Positions 17,389 through 26,673 are shown, numbered from the stretch's first letter. The stretch: 64,000 nt of DNA from DATAEG01 sp051001975 (GCA_051001975.1 JBPCMU010000076.1:1-64000); one strand, 5' to 3'. Notes: generated from the sequence alone by a model not told the origin. Translations and numbers: made by a program.

Positions 17389-17642
17389 CCGTCAACCTGG
17401 AACGCCTGCGAACCGACATCGTGCACCGGCTCCGAACCCAAGCCCGCGCCCAGCTCGGCGACCCAGAGGCCGCCGACGCACTGCGAGAACTGCGATCCCC
17501 CACACCGGACGAGCTCCGCTACACAGCAGACACCCTCGCCGACGCAGACAAGCAACTCCGAGCAGAGGCCCGCCTCAAGGCCCTCCAAGGCGACACCCGG
17601 ATCCGAGACATCCTCCGCCGCCTCGACGAGGGCAACACGTGA
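17385..17642 (+). CDS. Small helical hypothetical protein
   Basis: An 85-residue, charged, all-helical product (LERLRTDIVHRLRTQARAQL, DADKQLRAEARLKALQGDTR). Overlaps the previous gene by ATGA and the next by GTGA. Function unknown; probably works with the coiled-coil protein because of coupling. Confidence 0.6.
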   Translation: MTVNLERLRTDIVHRLRTQARAQLGDPEAADALRELRSPTPDELRYTADTLADADKQLRAEARLKALQGDTRIRDILRRLDEGNT

Positions 17643-17929
17643 ACAGCACCCGCACCACGAGCCCAAACCCGAACGCAACTCGAGCCGCCTTCGACGCCGC
17701 AGCCCACCGCGCCCGAATGGGAAGCACGCTGCTCTCACAGATCTACGCCGCCATCGACCCATCGAGATACGAGACCAACGACGGCAGTCCCGACACAGAA
17801 AGGATCACCCAATTCGTCACCCTCCTGACGGGTAAGAGATCCCGCACGCCACGCACCGGCAGCCACGCATCCGAAGGCAGGGCCGAAGCGATCCGCAGGT
17901 TCGGCCCCGCACCGGACACCCAGACATGA
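17639..17929 (+). CDS. Small hypothetical protein
   Basis: A 96-residue product starting at GTG 17639, overlapping the previous stop (GTGA). Disordered ends and a helical middle (RAAFDAAAHRARMGSTLLSQ, TERITQFVTLLTGKR). No family recognised. Last gene of this overlapping run. Confidence 0.55.
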   Translation: MNSTRTTSPNPNATRAAFDAAAHRARMGSTLLSQIYAAIDPSRYETNDGSPDTERITQFVTLLTGKRSRTPRTGSHASEGRAEAIRRFGPAPDTQT

Positions 17930-17933
17930 GCAG

Positions 17934-17964
17934 CCCCGCCGGCCAACGGGCCCCAGGGGCGGGG
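17934..17964 (+). terminator. Possible hairpin after the coiled-coil operon
   Basis: CCCCGCC (17934-17940) pairs with GGCGGGG (17958-17964) around a 17-base GC-rich loop, five bases after the last stop of the run. No U-tract. Plausible but weak as a terminator. Confidence 0.3.
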
Positions 17965-18050
17965 ACCCCCTCCCACCCCCATCACCTCCATCGGAACGTG
18001 CTGCGGGTCGCGTCGCCCCTGAATCTGGGGCTTTCGAGAGGCGTAACAAG

Positions 18051-18242
18051 ATGAGCGGTCTGAACAGATGCTGGCCGAATCTCGGCTACCGATCGGCGAA
18101 CCTTCGATGCGCCCAATGCGGATCGGTACTTCCGGTGCAGCTGCATCGGGGCAATCCGCGCCGATGGTGTTCCGAGTCGTGCCGGGTCGCGGCCTGGCGC
18201 GATCGCCGGCGTGCCTCTGAGCAAGGGAGTGATGTCGCATGA
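18051..18242 (+). CDS. Small zinc-finger protein upstream of the tape-measure gene
   Basis: A 63-residue protein with two CxxC-type pairs (LRCAQCGSVLPVQLHRGNPR, then WCSESCRVAAWRDRRR). This is a treble-clef/FCS-like finger common in small phage proteins. Overlaps the tape-measure start by ATGA. Function unknown. Confidence 0.6.
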   Translation: MSGLNRCWPNLGYRSANLRCAQCGSVLPVQLHRGNPRRWCSESCRVAAWRDRRRASEQGSDVA

Positions 18243-21200
18243 CTGAGCCAGGTGGATATGACGCCGGCAGCGCGTACATGGAGATCGTCCCCAGCTTCCG
18301 GGGGATCCTGGAGAAGATCAAGGCCGAGGCCCGCGGGTGGGGCGACACGGCCGGTACGTCGTTCTCTGACGCGTTCAGCAGCAAGGTCAAGGAACGCACC
18401 AGCAACACGCCGCTGGGCCCGGGCCGCGGTCAGGCAGTCCGCAACGGCGAGCAGGCCGGCGGGGCGTTCGGGGACGCGTTCCGGACCCGCGTCGAGGCCT
18501 CCACGCGCAATCTGCGCGCAATTCGGATCGACGCCGACACCAAACCGGCTGAGGCGAAGCTCCAGCTGATCCGGTTCCAGCTGGAGGCGTTGTCGCGGCA
18601 GGACATCGGCGTCGACCTGTCCAGCAAGGACGCGGTCGAACGGATCGCCGCGCTCGAGAGTGAACTTCGGACCCTGACCGGTCCTGAGCACGACGTGCGG
18701 GTGCGGATCGATGCGTCTGCGGCGGCGGCCGAGCTCGCGAAGGTCCGCGGCGAGATTGCTGCGCTCGATTCCCCGATCGGTGACGTCGACACGAAGACCG
18801 CGAGCGCGACGAAGAGCATGTCTGGGCTGTGGACCGCAGCGCTGATACTCGGCGCGTCCGCGATCCCGGTCCTGGCCGCCGGCGCGGCGGGTGTTGGTGC
18901 GCTCGGCGCCGCGGGCGCCACGCTGCTCCTGGGCGTCAAGGGCGCGTCGGCGGAGATGAAGGCCGGCACCGAGCTCGGCCGGCGGTACTCCGGCGTGCTG
19001 AACGTGATCAAGTCCGACGTCGCCGGCCTCGAACACACAGCAGCGCAGGGCCTATTCCCGGGGTTCGATCGGTCCGCGGCGAACCTGCACCAGCTGATGC
19101 CGGCCCTGAACAACGAGGCCCGGTCGCTGTCCGGATACCTAGGCGATGCCGGCGCGCACGTAGTGCACGGCATGGCCGGCGGGTTCATCACCCTCGAGCC
19201 GCTGGTCACCAAGATCGTCGCAGACCTCGATCGCGGCGCGGCGGCGTTCGACAAGTACGCCAACGGCGGCGGGCTGCAAAAGTTCGGCGAATGGGCGCAG
19301 CAGAACCTGCCCTCGATCGAGCACGACATCGGCCAGCTGCTGATGCTCGTCGCCCGGCTCCTGGCCGCCGGCGCCGACAGCGGCCTGAGCATCCTCAACG
19401 CTTTGGGCGCGGTCGCTGAGGCGATCAACAAGATCCCGATGCCAGTCCTGGAAGCGCTGCTGCCTTTGGTGACCGGAACGTTGCTGGCCTGGAAGGGCTA
19501 CACGATCGTCGCGGGGATTCTGAAGGGCGTCAACGTCGCCCTCGACGCCTACATCGTCCGCACCAACACCGCAGCCGTGGCGACTGCTCGTCTCGGTGCA
19601 GCTGAGCTCGCTACCGGCGCGGAGGGCGAAATCGGCGGCCTAGGGGCAGGGGCGAAGAGCGCAGCCCGCGGTGGAAAGACGGCCAGCGCTGGTGAGTTCC
19701 TGGCTCTTGGCAATGGCGTCGCCGTGCCGCTCGTCCTGGCCGGGCTGGCCACTCAAATCGTCGGCCAGCTGATCCACAAGCAGAGCCAGACCCAACCGGC
19801 AGGGACCGGACCCGGTCCATCCGGGGAGGACTACACAAAGCTCGGAACCTACCTACAGGCCCAGACGTACAAGGACCTCGGCGGAGCGATCGGCGGGTTC
19901 CTATCCGGCGGACACAGCACCAGCACCTACGGCTCCGGGGTCCAGAAGGCGATCGAGCAGAACCGCGCCAAGGAACAACAGAAGAACGCGCCGGCCGCGG
20001 GGCCGATGATCTTCGGGAAGTCGGCCGGGGCAGTCACCACATCGCAGGACGTCGCCGCCTTCAGCGACGCATCCGCATTGTCGAAGACGGCCGCGGCGCA
20101 TCAGGCCGCCGCAGAGGCAGCTCTGAACCAGTCGGCGGCCGAGGCTCAGAACACCTTGCAGATGCAGTACGCCGGCGACAAGGCCGGCCTATTGCAGCAG
20201 GCACTGACCAAACTCAACACCAGCACGTTGGACACGGCCGAAGCGCAAACGCAGTTCTACCAGCAGCTGAACACCACGGCCGCCACGTTCAAGTCGAACA
20301 AGGGCGCGATCGAGGGCCACTCGGCCGCGGCGCTGGCTGACCAGTCCGCGCTGGAGTCGCTGGCCCGGTCGACGCAGGCGACGGCGCTGGCCGAGTCGAA
20401 GGCCGGCCGTGACGGGGTCAAGGTCCTCAACGATCGCAAGGCTGCGGTCGAGGAGACATTCCGTAAGCAGGGCACCCTCACCGCCGCGGTGCAGAAGTGG
20501 ATCGACACGCTCTTCAAGGTCCCGAAAAACCTGCCTGCGACCGTCGCCCACTTGGACAACAAGGCGGCCGACAAGAGGCTGCAGACCTATCTGGCGTCGC
20601 TCGACAAGATTTCCAGAACCGAGAACACGACGGTCAACGTCAAGACCGGCACCGCGATCACCCGCATGGGCCAGTTGGTGACCTACTACAACGCGTTGCA
20701 TGACAAGACGATCACGGTGACGACGGAGACGCGGCGCGGTGCGGGTAGCGGAACTGATGCGCTCGGATCTAGGGCGGCGTTCGGCGGGTCGTTCGCCTAT
20801 GGCGGTGGCATGTGGCCCGGCTACGAACCAGGACTCGACTCGATCCCGATCCAAACCCCCCGCGGTCCGGGGATGGTGTCGAAGGGCGAAGCGATCCTCG
20901 TTCCCGAGGCTGTGATGGGGCTCGGCGGACCCCGGGGCATCTATGACATCAACCGATCCTTCGCGCCCCGCGTGAACGGCCACACCGCCGCCTACGGCTT
21001 CGGCAATGGCGGCGTAACCGGGTTCGCATCCGGCGGTGCGCAGACCGCTGCTCAGCGGCGGGTGCTTGCCAACTCGCAGGCCAGCCTGCGGCTGACGATC
21101 GACACGAAGGGTATCCACGAGCTGACCGCATCTATCGCGGGCAGCCGGTCGTCGATCGCTGCCGCGGCCGCCCGGCTGGTGGCGGAGCTCGCGCAGGCCG

Positions 21201-22129
21201 ATGCGAGGGGCCTGACGAGCGCGTCGTTCGTGAAGCGGATCCAGCGAGAGAACAGCCAGATCCTCGCGGAGGCGTCCCGCCGCGATGCGGTCGGCGCCAG
21301 GCTGACCGCGGCGAACGCGAAGCTGGCCGCGGCGCAGAAGCTGTTCAACGACGAGCGGGCCACGGTCGCGTCGTCCTATAGCTCGAGCTTCGACATCACC
21401 CGCCTCGGCCAGAACGGCAGCGGGGCAGCCTCGGCCGATTCGATCCTGCGGGACGCGGACGTCACCGCGGCGCAGGCACTGACCTACCGGGCGCAGCTGG
21501 AGAAGCTGAAGCCGCGGATCGGCACGCAGCTGTACCAGCAGCTGCAGGAAGCCGGCCCAGGGCAGGGCGCGTCGAACGTGGCTGCCTTGTCGACGGCGAC
21601 GCCGCAACAACTGGCGCGGATCGCGGCGGACTACAAATCGGTTGCGAACACCGGGTTGGCCGCTGGCACATCGCTCGGGAACCTGCTGTACGGGCCGGGT
21701 GTGCAGGCGGCCGCGGGGCTGATCGCCGGGTTGAAGTCGCAGGAGAAGTCGATCCAGAACGAGATGACGCGCATCGCGAACCTCATCTCGAAGACGATCC
21801 GCAAGGAATTGCGGATGCACTCGCCGTCGCTGGACGCCTACGACGCGATGACCAACTACGGGGCGGGCATGGTCGGCGGCCTTGCTGATCAGCACGCTCC
21901 GGTCGAGGCGATGGCGAAATCGCTGGCGAACAAGGTGTCGGTGAAGCCGGCGGTGCCAGGTCTGCCGCTCGGCTACACACCGACCGGGCTCGGGTCCGCG
22001 TTGGGCGGCGGCCCTCTGACGATGCACGTGCGGATCGGTGACACCGAGCTTCGGGAGATCACGCTGGCCACGGTCACCGACGAGATGACCGGGCTGACCC
22101 GGGAGTTCGAGCTCGGCCCGCAACCGTGA
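18239..22129 (+). CDS. Phage tail tape-measure protein
   Basis: A 1296-residue protein. The N-terminus (GSAYMEIVPSFRGILEKIKA) is the usual start of siphophage tape-measure proteins in actinobacteria. Residues about 195-232 are a glycine/alanine-rich hydrophobic segment (ILGASAIPVLAAGAAGVGAL). Residues 590-720 and 930-1050 are long alanine-rich helices, and glycine-rich segments lie between them. In a phage it sets tail length and helps DNA entry. Here no other tail, capsid or packaging gene is recognisable, so a solitary intact tape-measure gene is odd. Its reading frame is open throughout, which suggests recent loss of partners or a selected role. Confidence 0.85.
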   Translation: MTEPGGYDAGSAYMEIVPSFRGILEKIKAEARGWGDTAGTSFSDAFSSKVKERTSNTPLGPGRGQAVRNGEQAGGAFGDAFRTRVEASTRNLRAIRIDADTKPAEAKLQLIRFQLEALSRQDIGVDLSSKDAVERIAALESELRTLTGPEHDVRVRIDASAAAAELAKVRGEIAALDSPIGDVDTKTASATKSMSGLWTAALILGASAIPVLAAGAAGVGALGAAGATLLLGVKGASAEMKAGTELGRRYSGVLNVIKSDVAGLEHTAAQGLFPGFDRSAANLHQLMPALNNEARSLSGYLGDAGAHVVHGMAGGFITLEPLVTKIVADLDRGAAAFDKYANGGGLQKFGEWAQQNLPSIEHDIGQLLMLVARLLAAGADSGLSILNALGAVAEAINKIPMPVLEALLPLVTGTLLAWKGYTIVAGILKGVNVALDAYIVRTNTAAVATARLGAAELATGAEGEIGGLGAGAKSAARGGKTASAGEFLALGNGVAVPLVLAGLATQIVGQLIHKQSQTQPAGTGPGPSGEDYTKLGTYLQAQTYKDLGGAIGGFLSGGHSTSTYGSGVQKAIEQNRAKEQQKNAPAAGPMIFGKSAGAVTTSQDVAAFSDASALSKTAAAHQAAAEAALNQSAAEAQNTLQMQYAGDKAGLLQQALTKLNTSTLDTAEAQTQFYQQLNTTAATFKSNKGAIEGHSAAALADQSALESLARSTQATALAESKAGRDGVKVLNDRKAAVEETFRKQGTLTAAVQKWIDTLFKVPKNLPATVAHLDNKAADKRLQTYLASLDKISRTENTTVNVKTGTAITRMGQLVTYYNALHDKTITVTTETRRGAGSGTDALGSRAAFGGSFAYGGGMWPGYEPGLDSIPIQTPRGPGMVSKGEAILVPEAVMGLGGPRGIYDINRSFAPRVNGHTAAYGFGNGGVTGFASGGAQTAAQRRVLANSQASLRLTIDTKGIHELTASIAGSRSSIAAAAARLVAELAQADARGLTSASFVKRIQRENSQILAEASRRDAVGARLTAANAKLAAAQKLFNDERATVASSYSSSFDITRLGQNGSGAASADSILRDADVTAAQALTYRAQLEKLKPRIGTQLYQQLQEAGPGQGASNVAALSTATPQQLARIAADYKSVANTGLAAGTSLGNLLYGPGVQAAAGLIAGLKSQEKSIQNEMTRIANLISKTIRKELRMHSPSLDAYDAMTNYGAGMVGGLADQHAPVEAMAKSLANKVSVKPAVPGLPLGYTPTGLGSALGGGPLTMHVRIGDTELREITLATVTDEMTGLTREFELGPQP

Positions 22130-22467
22130 GCCGAAGCAACCTCGCGACCAGGATCGCCGCGCCCGATCGATAGGGGTACCAGCGACGCGGGTTTCATCGG
22201 CAAACCAGCACTTTCGTAGGACCCCTCCAGCCTGTCGCAGAGGGCCCGCTCAGACCGCTGGGAGCTACGTCCAACCGGCGGCTCTCTGAATGGCGTTCGC
22301 GACGTGCTCGGGTGCGTCGTTCGAGTTCGTCAACGGGGGCCGGTTGGCGTGTACGAGATGCGCGACCGTCCTCGATCGGAAGCGAGTCCAGGAGAGCAAA
22401 GCCCTCCTGGACAAGCAGGCTCCAGCCCCCGGACTGCCTCGTCGTACTGACCATCGGGTGCTCCCCG
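22130..22467. other. 338-bp gap between tape-measure gene and hicA
   Basis: No convincing gene. A minus-strand reading of up to 94 codons (about 22194-22475) and a plus-strand one (22290-22505) are open, but neither has a recognisable motif or ribosome site. This is where distal tail genes would follow in a complete phage, so it may be a deletion junction. Confidence 0.4.
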
Positions 22468-22707
22468 CTACTCACGGAATGCCCGGCAGTAGTCCTCGAT
22501 CGTGATTCCCGCCGACTTGATCAATCCGCCCAAGGTTCCGCGCTTGACTGGGTTGTGTGCTGGGATGGAAAGTACCGACCGGTGCCCCGGCTTCGTCATG
22601 ACGATGTGGGAACCCTTCCCGCGTTTCGGATGCTCTATCCAGCCGAGGTGAGCAAAGGCCTTCACGTGGCTTCGACACCCGGCGATCGGCAGGTCGGACA
22701 GCCCCAC
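22468..22707 (-). CDS. hicA: HicA-family mRNA interferase toxin
   Basis: A 79-residue double-stranded-RNA-binding-fold toxin. The catalytic histidine is in GKGSHIVM (residue about 34), followed by SIPAHNPVKRGTLGGLIKSA, the family's conserved pattern. HicA degrades mRNA unless bound by HicB. It starts at GTG 22707, four bases after the hicB stop; antitoxin-first order is less common than hicA-first. The N-terminal strand (DLPIAGCRSHVKAFAHLGW) is slightly unusual but alignable. Confidence 0.85.
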   Translation of the reverse strand: MGLSDLPIAGCRSHVKAFAHLGWIEHPKRGKGSHIVMTKPGHRSVLSIPAHNPVKRGTLGGLIKSAGITIEDYCRAFRE

Positions 22708-22711
22708 CCGT

Positions 22712-23035
22712 CTAGAGGCTCAGGGCGAATTCGCGATCGTCCTGCGCGTCATCGTTGTCGCCGAGGTCTGGGATGTGCGACGTCATTCGGACGGCGACTA
22801 CTTGACCGATCGCGTCGGCAAGATTCGTCAATGCCGCCTCCTGGGTCTCACCCTCGGAAAAGCACCCCGGGAGGTCGACGCACTCCGCCGTCCAGCCGCC
22901 GTCCAGTTCGTCGCGCTCCAGTCGAACCCGGAAACGCCACGTCGACGTGTCATCCGTTCTCTCGGACTCGAAGGCTCGAATCGAGCGTCTAAACCGTGCG
23001 AGCAACCTCTGCCAGGCTGATGCGGACGCGACCAT
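22712..23035 (-). CDS. hicB: HicB-family antitoxin
   Basis: A 107-residue protein with the HicB partial RNase-H fold in residues about 33-85: WRFRVRLERDELDGGWTAEC, then DLPGCFSEGETQEAALTNLA. I took the ATG at 23035, preceded by GGGGA at four bases; ATG 23050 is an alternative. The N-terminal 30 residues are basic and helical. A C-terminal HTH/RHH DNA-binding domain, present in many HicB proteins, is missing, so it may not autoregulate in the usual way. It forms a two-gene unit with hicA. Confidence 0.82.
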   Translation of the reverse strand: MVASASAWQRLLARFRRSIRAFESERTDDTSTWRFRVRLERDELDGGWTAECVDLPGCFSEGETQEAALTNLADAIGQVVAVRMTSHIPDLGDNDDAQDDREFALSL

Positions 23036-23165
23036 GTGTTCCCCTTGCATGCTTCCCCCGATGCCGCGATGGCTGACCAAATGTATCCCCCGCTGTCCAG
23101 TGCTGCCCTCCGTGGCCCCCAACGCGTGGGCAGCGATGGTGCCACGCCGGCCGTAGGGTGCGCCC

Positions 23166-23339
23166 ATGAATCTGTGGAATTAAGTAATCGATGGCCTGGC
23201 AGCGATCGAGCGAGACGAAGACGACATCAGTCTTGACCGGCGCCTACAGATTGTTCAGATCCGGGCGCTGCTGGCCATCGGTCAGGAGCTCTCCGCAATC
23301 CGTCATCAAGGAATCAACCCTGACTTCGACGCAGACTGA
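23166..23339 (+). pseudogene. Dead copy of the 57-aa MDLWN gene
   Basis: In one frame it reads MNLWN, a TAA stop at codon 6, then VIDGLAAIERDEDDISLDRR and on to GINPDFDAD. This aligns end to end with the intact copy at 25542-25712, and the shared sequence CGTAGGGTGCG extends upstream of both starts. So it is a duplicated gene killed by a nonsense codon. The two copies flank the SIR2-like gene as diverged direct repeats. Confidence 0.8.
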
Positions 23340-23544
23340 GATCCCGAACCATGGCCGGCGACTGCGGACAATCGATCCGCGGCGCGGACTGGCGAGCCTG
23401 GTCACCTGTCAGCTGCACGTCCCCGCCAGATTGCCGGCCGTCGCGCCACCGTCGCTGGCCATAGGCACGTCGCGCTTCACATAGCGCGGCGGCTCTCCAG
23501 CATCGTCCCTTCGCGAACGCCCATAGCCGCTGGCACTTGCGGCT

Positions 23545-23566
23545 TCAGCCCACGGGATTGGGCTGA
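23545..23566 (-). terminator. Hairpin downstream of the SIR2-like gene
   Basis: TCAGCCCA-ATCCCG-TGGGCTGA, a perfect 8-bp stem with a 6-base loop, lies about 78 bases past the SIR2 stop in its direction of transcription. There is no clear U-run. The rest of the 23340-23643 gap shows no gene. Confidence 0.45.
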
Positions 23567-23643
23567 GGATTTGTCCGGCCAGCCAGGCGCTGAGGTGGCT
23601 CAACGACCCACCCAACTGACTAAGTGTGCGCGCCGCGATCGGA

Positions 23644-24969
23644 TCATATCCGCAGGTACGGAAAGGGCACTTCACCTCGTCGTTCGCGTGGCAGGTCTGC
23701 CCGCGCACTGATCATCTGATTGATCCTGGCGCGCACATCCGACGCGCTCCAATTTACGATCTCGCCGAGTACTTCTTCTGCCCGCTGAGGTATTACCAGC
23801 AGTCGACTCTGGTCCTGCGGCCATTGTCTGCAGAGGGACTTTTCGACGACCGAACGTTGGTCGGTCGGATCGCCCGCCGCCTGCGAGAAGGAAGGATCGA
23901 CCACGAGCAACACACGGACAGGGTCAATATTCAGCCAGCGTGCGAGCATCTCGTTGATGTGATCGTCGGAAAAGGAATACCCGATCACTATCAGGCAAGT
24001 GGTGCCAGCAAGACGACTCTCAAGCTCCGACCTAAGCGCGAGGAACGGCCCGGGGGCGCGAAGCTTCTCTCGCCTGCCGAAGATGACAAACGGCGTCCAA
24101 TCGTGAGCGACGCTCGGGTCGGTATCGCAACCGGTGGTGAGCACAGTCCTCGGTAATCGCACCGATGGCAAGGGGCCATCAGGCGAGTACGACCCGTACC
24201 GCGGGTCATCGTGGTCACGTGCCCAGTCCACCGATCCGTGCAGTTTCAAGAGCCGCACTCCGTGATCCGGCAACACCACGCGACCCTGATTCTCCCAACT
24301 CTCAACTCCGGTGGAGCACCTGACATCCGCCAATCGCGCAGCGGTCTCGATCGTCAAGTCATAGTTGAGCGTTGCGATCGTGACCGCGTTGTTCCTTCCG
24401 AGTTCGACCAGCGGTCTGAGGTAATCGAGCCGAGCCTCATCTTGAACCGCCAAGAGTGGGACGAGGGACTTCACCATGGAATCGAGGAGTTGCTCGTAGA
24501 CTTTGCCCGTACTGACCCCCATGGCATTTCGAACAACGTCACGAAACGCTTTGTCCCGGGAGTGTCTCTGCACCGTCCATAGCGATCGCCGCTCCTGGTA
24601 ATCCTTCAGAATCCCCGCAACCCAATCGGTTGCTCCCGCACCGCTGGTCTCGTCCATCGAATTGACGGCGTCCGCCCATTGCACGAATGGAGAAATCTCA
24701 ACTCGGTCCCGACTGCCAAGGAGTTCAATCGCCGACACCACAGTCTCGATGTCGGGCAACGTCTGGGGATCTTCGCCTCGAATGCCCGCGTGATGAATCA
24801 TGGCCGATACGACGTACCGCAACGCAGCAGCCCGTTTGCCCGACGGGAACACCGATCGACCATCGCCGAGGTGGTCGATCATCAAGCCAGTGAGCTCGCT
24901 GGCCAGCGGGAGATCAGCCGCCTTGGACGCTCCAGCGCCAAGAAGAAAGATGGGTCGTTCGATTGTCAT
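23644..24969 (-). CDS. SIR2-like NAD-binding protein, probable phage-defence effector
   Basis: A 441-residue stand-alone SIR2-like protein. The NAD-binding GAGAS motif is at residues 11-15. LNYDLTIE (about 201-208) and the LHGS motif with the likely catalytic histidine (about 243-246) follow, then VIGYSFSDDHINEM near 340. Bacterial proteins of this class deplete NAD+ during phage infection (Thoeris ThsA, DSR, SIR2-STAND relatives). No partner gene is adjacent, so it would act alone. I chose the ATG at 24969 (MTIERPIFLLGAG), with AGGGA upstream, over 25023. Base composition is visibly less GC-rich than the neighbours, a sign of separate transfer. Confidence 0.82.
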   Translation of the reverse strand: MTIERPIFLLGAGASKAADLPLASELTGLMIDHLGDGRSVFPSGKRAAALRYVVSAMIHHAGIRGEDPQTLPDIETVVSAIELLGSRDRVEISPFVQWADAVNSMDETSGAGATDWVAGILKDYQERRSLWTVQRHSRDKAFRDVVRNAMGVSTGKVYEQLLDSMVKSLVPLLAVQDEARLDYLRPLVELGRNNAVTIATLNYDLTIETAARLADVRCSTGVESWENQGRVVLPDHGVRLLKLHGSVDWARDHDDPRYGSYSPDGPLPSVRLPRTVLTTGCDTDPSVAHDWTPFVIFGRREKLRAPGPFLALRSELESRLAGTTCLIVIGYSFSDDHINEMLARWLNIDPVRVLLVVDPSFSQAAGDPTDQRSVVEKSLCRQWPQDQSRLLVIPQRAEEVLGEIVNWSASDVRARINQMISARADLPRERRGEVPFPYLRI

Positions 24970-25273
24970 CAGGCGTCCCTTCCGCGTAGGCATTCCACCG
25001 GCCGGTCGCAGGCGAACTGGCATACCGTCTCACCCTCAGCGCCGCTGAAAAAGCACGGGAGTGCAGCCATGGGCCTTTCGACGAAACGGTTTGATAGCAG
25101 GGGCCCCCGTCGGGCTGAGAGTTGGGGCATCGACGTATCCGGTTCGTTCCGCTCTCAGGCTGGTCTTCTGATAGCTCGCAGGGGCACGGCCGCGGCGGTC
25201 GCTCCGGCTCATCTCGGTGGCCATCGTCGACCGTGAACGCTGCCGGATCGTCGTTGTCGTACCAGGTCGCCAG

Positions 25274-25408
25274 TCAGTCCCGGGCCATCCAGCGGGCGCC
25301 CTCGTAAGTGCACCAACATGTGGCGCCGGTAGTTCCGTCGTCGACCTCGATGAACGCCGTGAACATCTGCTCTTCAGGCACGATGCGGACGGTCACAGCC
25401 TTGGGCAT
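25274..25408 (-). CDS. Possible 44-aa small protein upstream of the SIR2-like gene
   Basis: Reads MPKAVTVRIVPEEQMFTAFI, then EVDDGTTGATCWCTYEGARW, ending MARD. The sequence is well formed (alternating beta pattern, WCTYEG turn) and codon use matches the region, but no Shine-Dalgarno is visible before the ATG. It lies 305 bp upstream of the SIR2-like start on the same strand. Function unknown. Confidence 0.4.
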   Translation of the reverse strand: MPKAVTVRIVPEEQMFTAFIEVDDGTTGATCWCTYEGARWMARD

Positions 25409-25538
25409 AAGGGCGAAACGCTAGACCGGAAGATGCCCGAGCACAAGACTGACGCTCCGTCGCACCATCGACTGGGCTGCGGGTGGGTAGCGGGCTGACC
25501 GGGAGCGTAAAAGCGCCAGCCGTCGTAGGGTGCGGAGC

Positions 25539-25712
25539 ATGGATCTGTGGAACGAGGCTTTCGCCGACCTAGCCGCGATCGAGCGAGACGACAAAGCCCC
25601 GGATATTGACCGGCGTCTACAGATCGCTCAGATCCGGGCACTCCTGGCCATCGGCCAGCAGCTGTCAGAGATCCGTCACCTAGGCATCAACCCCAAATTC
25701 GACACGGACTGA
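25539..25712 (+). CDS. 57-aa helical protein (intact MDLWN copy)
   Basis: Starts MDLWNEAFADLAAIERDD and continues RRLQIAQIRALLAIGQQLSE, a short amphipathic helical protein. Its pattern of charged and leucine residues suggests a helical hairpin. A second, dead copy at 23166-23339 shows the family is recognisable and under past selection. The function is not known. Confidence 0.6.
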   Translation: MDLWNEAFADLAAIERDDKAPDIDRRLQIAQIRALLAIGQQLSEIRHLGINPKFDTD

Positions 25713-25808
25713 CCCGCCCAGGGGCCATCCTTGCTCCGCCAGTCTGACTGACAGCAGCAAGCCCGGAGTGAGGCGAAGGCAGCTCGACATTCGGACGGGT
25801 CCCACCTG

Positions 25809-26673
25809 TCACCGCGGTAGCGCAAGTATCGCTGCCCGGCGTTGTTCGTCGTCGATCATGGTGTATACCGCGGTTGTGGCCGGCGACGCGTGGCGCAGCA
25901 GCTCCTGCGCGACTCGTAGGTTCCCGCCCGACGCTCGGAGGATCTCTGTTCCGAAGTGGTGTCGGAGCTGGTGGGCGGTGGCGTTCACGCCGGATCGGCG
26001 CAGCGCGGCACTTATCACCCCCGAGACCGAGTTCGCGGTCACCGGCTCCCCTTCACAGTAGGGCGACGGGAACCACCACCCCACCGCCGGGTATCGCGCC
26101 GCCTCGGCGGCGATGACCGGATGAACTGGCAGATCTGCGGCCACCTTGCCCTTACCGACGACACGCAGGCTATCTCCGGTGAAGTCTTCACCGCGGATCT
26201 TCGCGATCTCGTGGACCCGCAGACCCTGATATGCGCCGAGCAGGATCATCGTCCGAGTCCGACCGTAGAACCGCCCCGACTCGAGCACCTGCTGCAACTG
26301 CAGCACACTGACCGGCCGCCGGTGACCGGCGGGGCGTCTTCGGCGGGTGCAGTTTTCCGGTCGGATCGTCGAGGCGGTGGTCCATGATCACCAGCCAGCG
26401 GAACCACGACCGGAGGTGCTGAAAGTAGGTCGACCTGGTCCCCGCGGAGAACAGATCGCTGCTGTCAGCGAAGAACCCTGCCAGGTGCTGCCACGAACAC
26501 TCCGCGGCCGGCACACCGGTGCGAGTCTCGAGCAGGCGGACCAACTGCACCCGGTCATCAATTGTCCGGGGACTCATCGCGCCAGCCACCATCCACAGCG
26601 TCCAGTCCGCCAGCAGCCCGTCGGTCTGAGCCGACGACGATCGAGGCTGGGCGTCGAAACGGTGGCGGGTCAT
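25809..26673 (-). pseudogene. Tyrosine recombinase with a frameshift
   Basis: The N-terminal SAM-like domain is in one frame (from ATG 26673, through LETRTGVPAAECSWQHLAGF to PPKTPRR). The catalytic domain is in another (HRRPVSVLQLQQVLESGRFY onward). One extra T after the CGG codon near 26325 joins them. All catalytic residues are present: QGLRVHEIAKIR, HQLRHHFGT, RHASPATTAVYTM. The whole gene would be about 288 codons, typical of Xer-like recombinases. It pairs in tandem with the next gene. Either a real pseudogene or a sequencing error. Confidence 0.75.

Noticed and set aside
20189..22123. 644-codon minus-strand frame under the tape-measure gene
   Set aside because: Arg/Asp-rich shadow of the codon bias of the tape-measure gene; no motif.
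22194..22475. 94-codon minus-strand frame downstream of hicA
   Set aside because: No ribosome site, motif or coding-like pattern; noted only as gap content.
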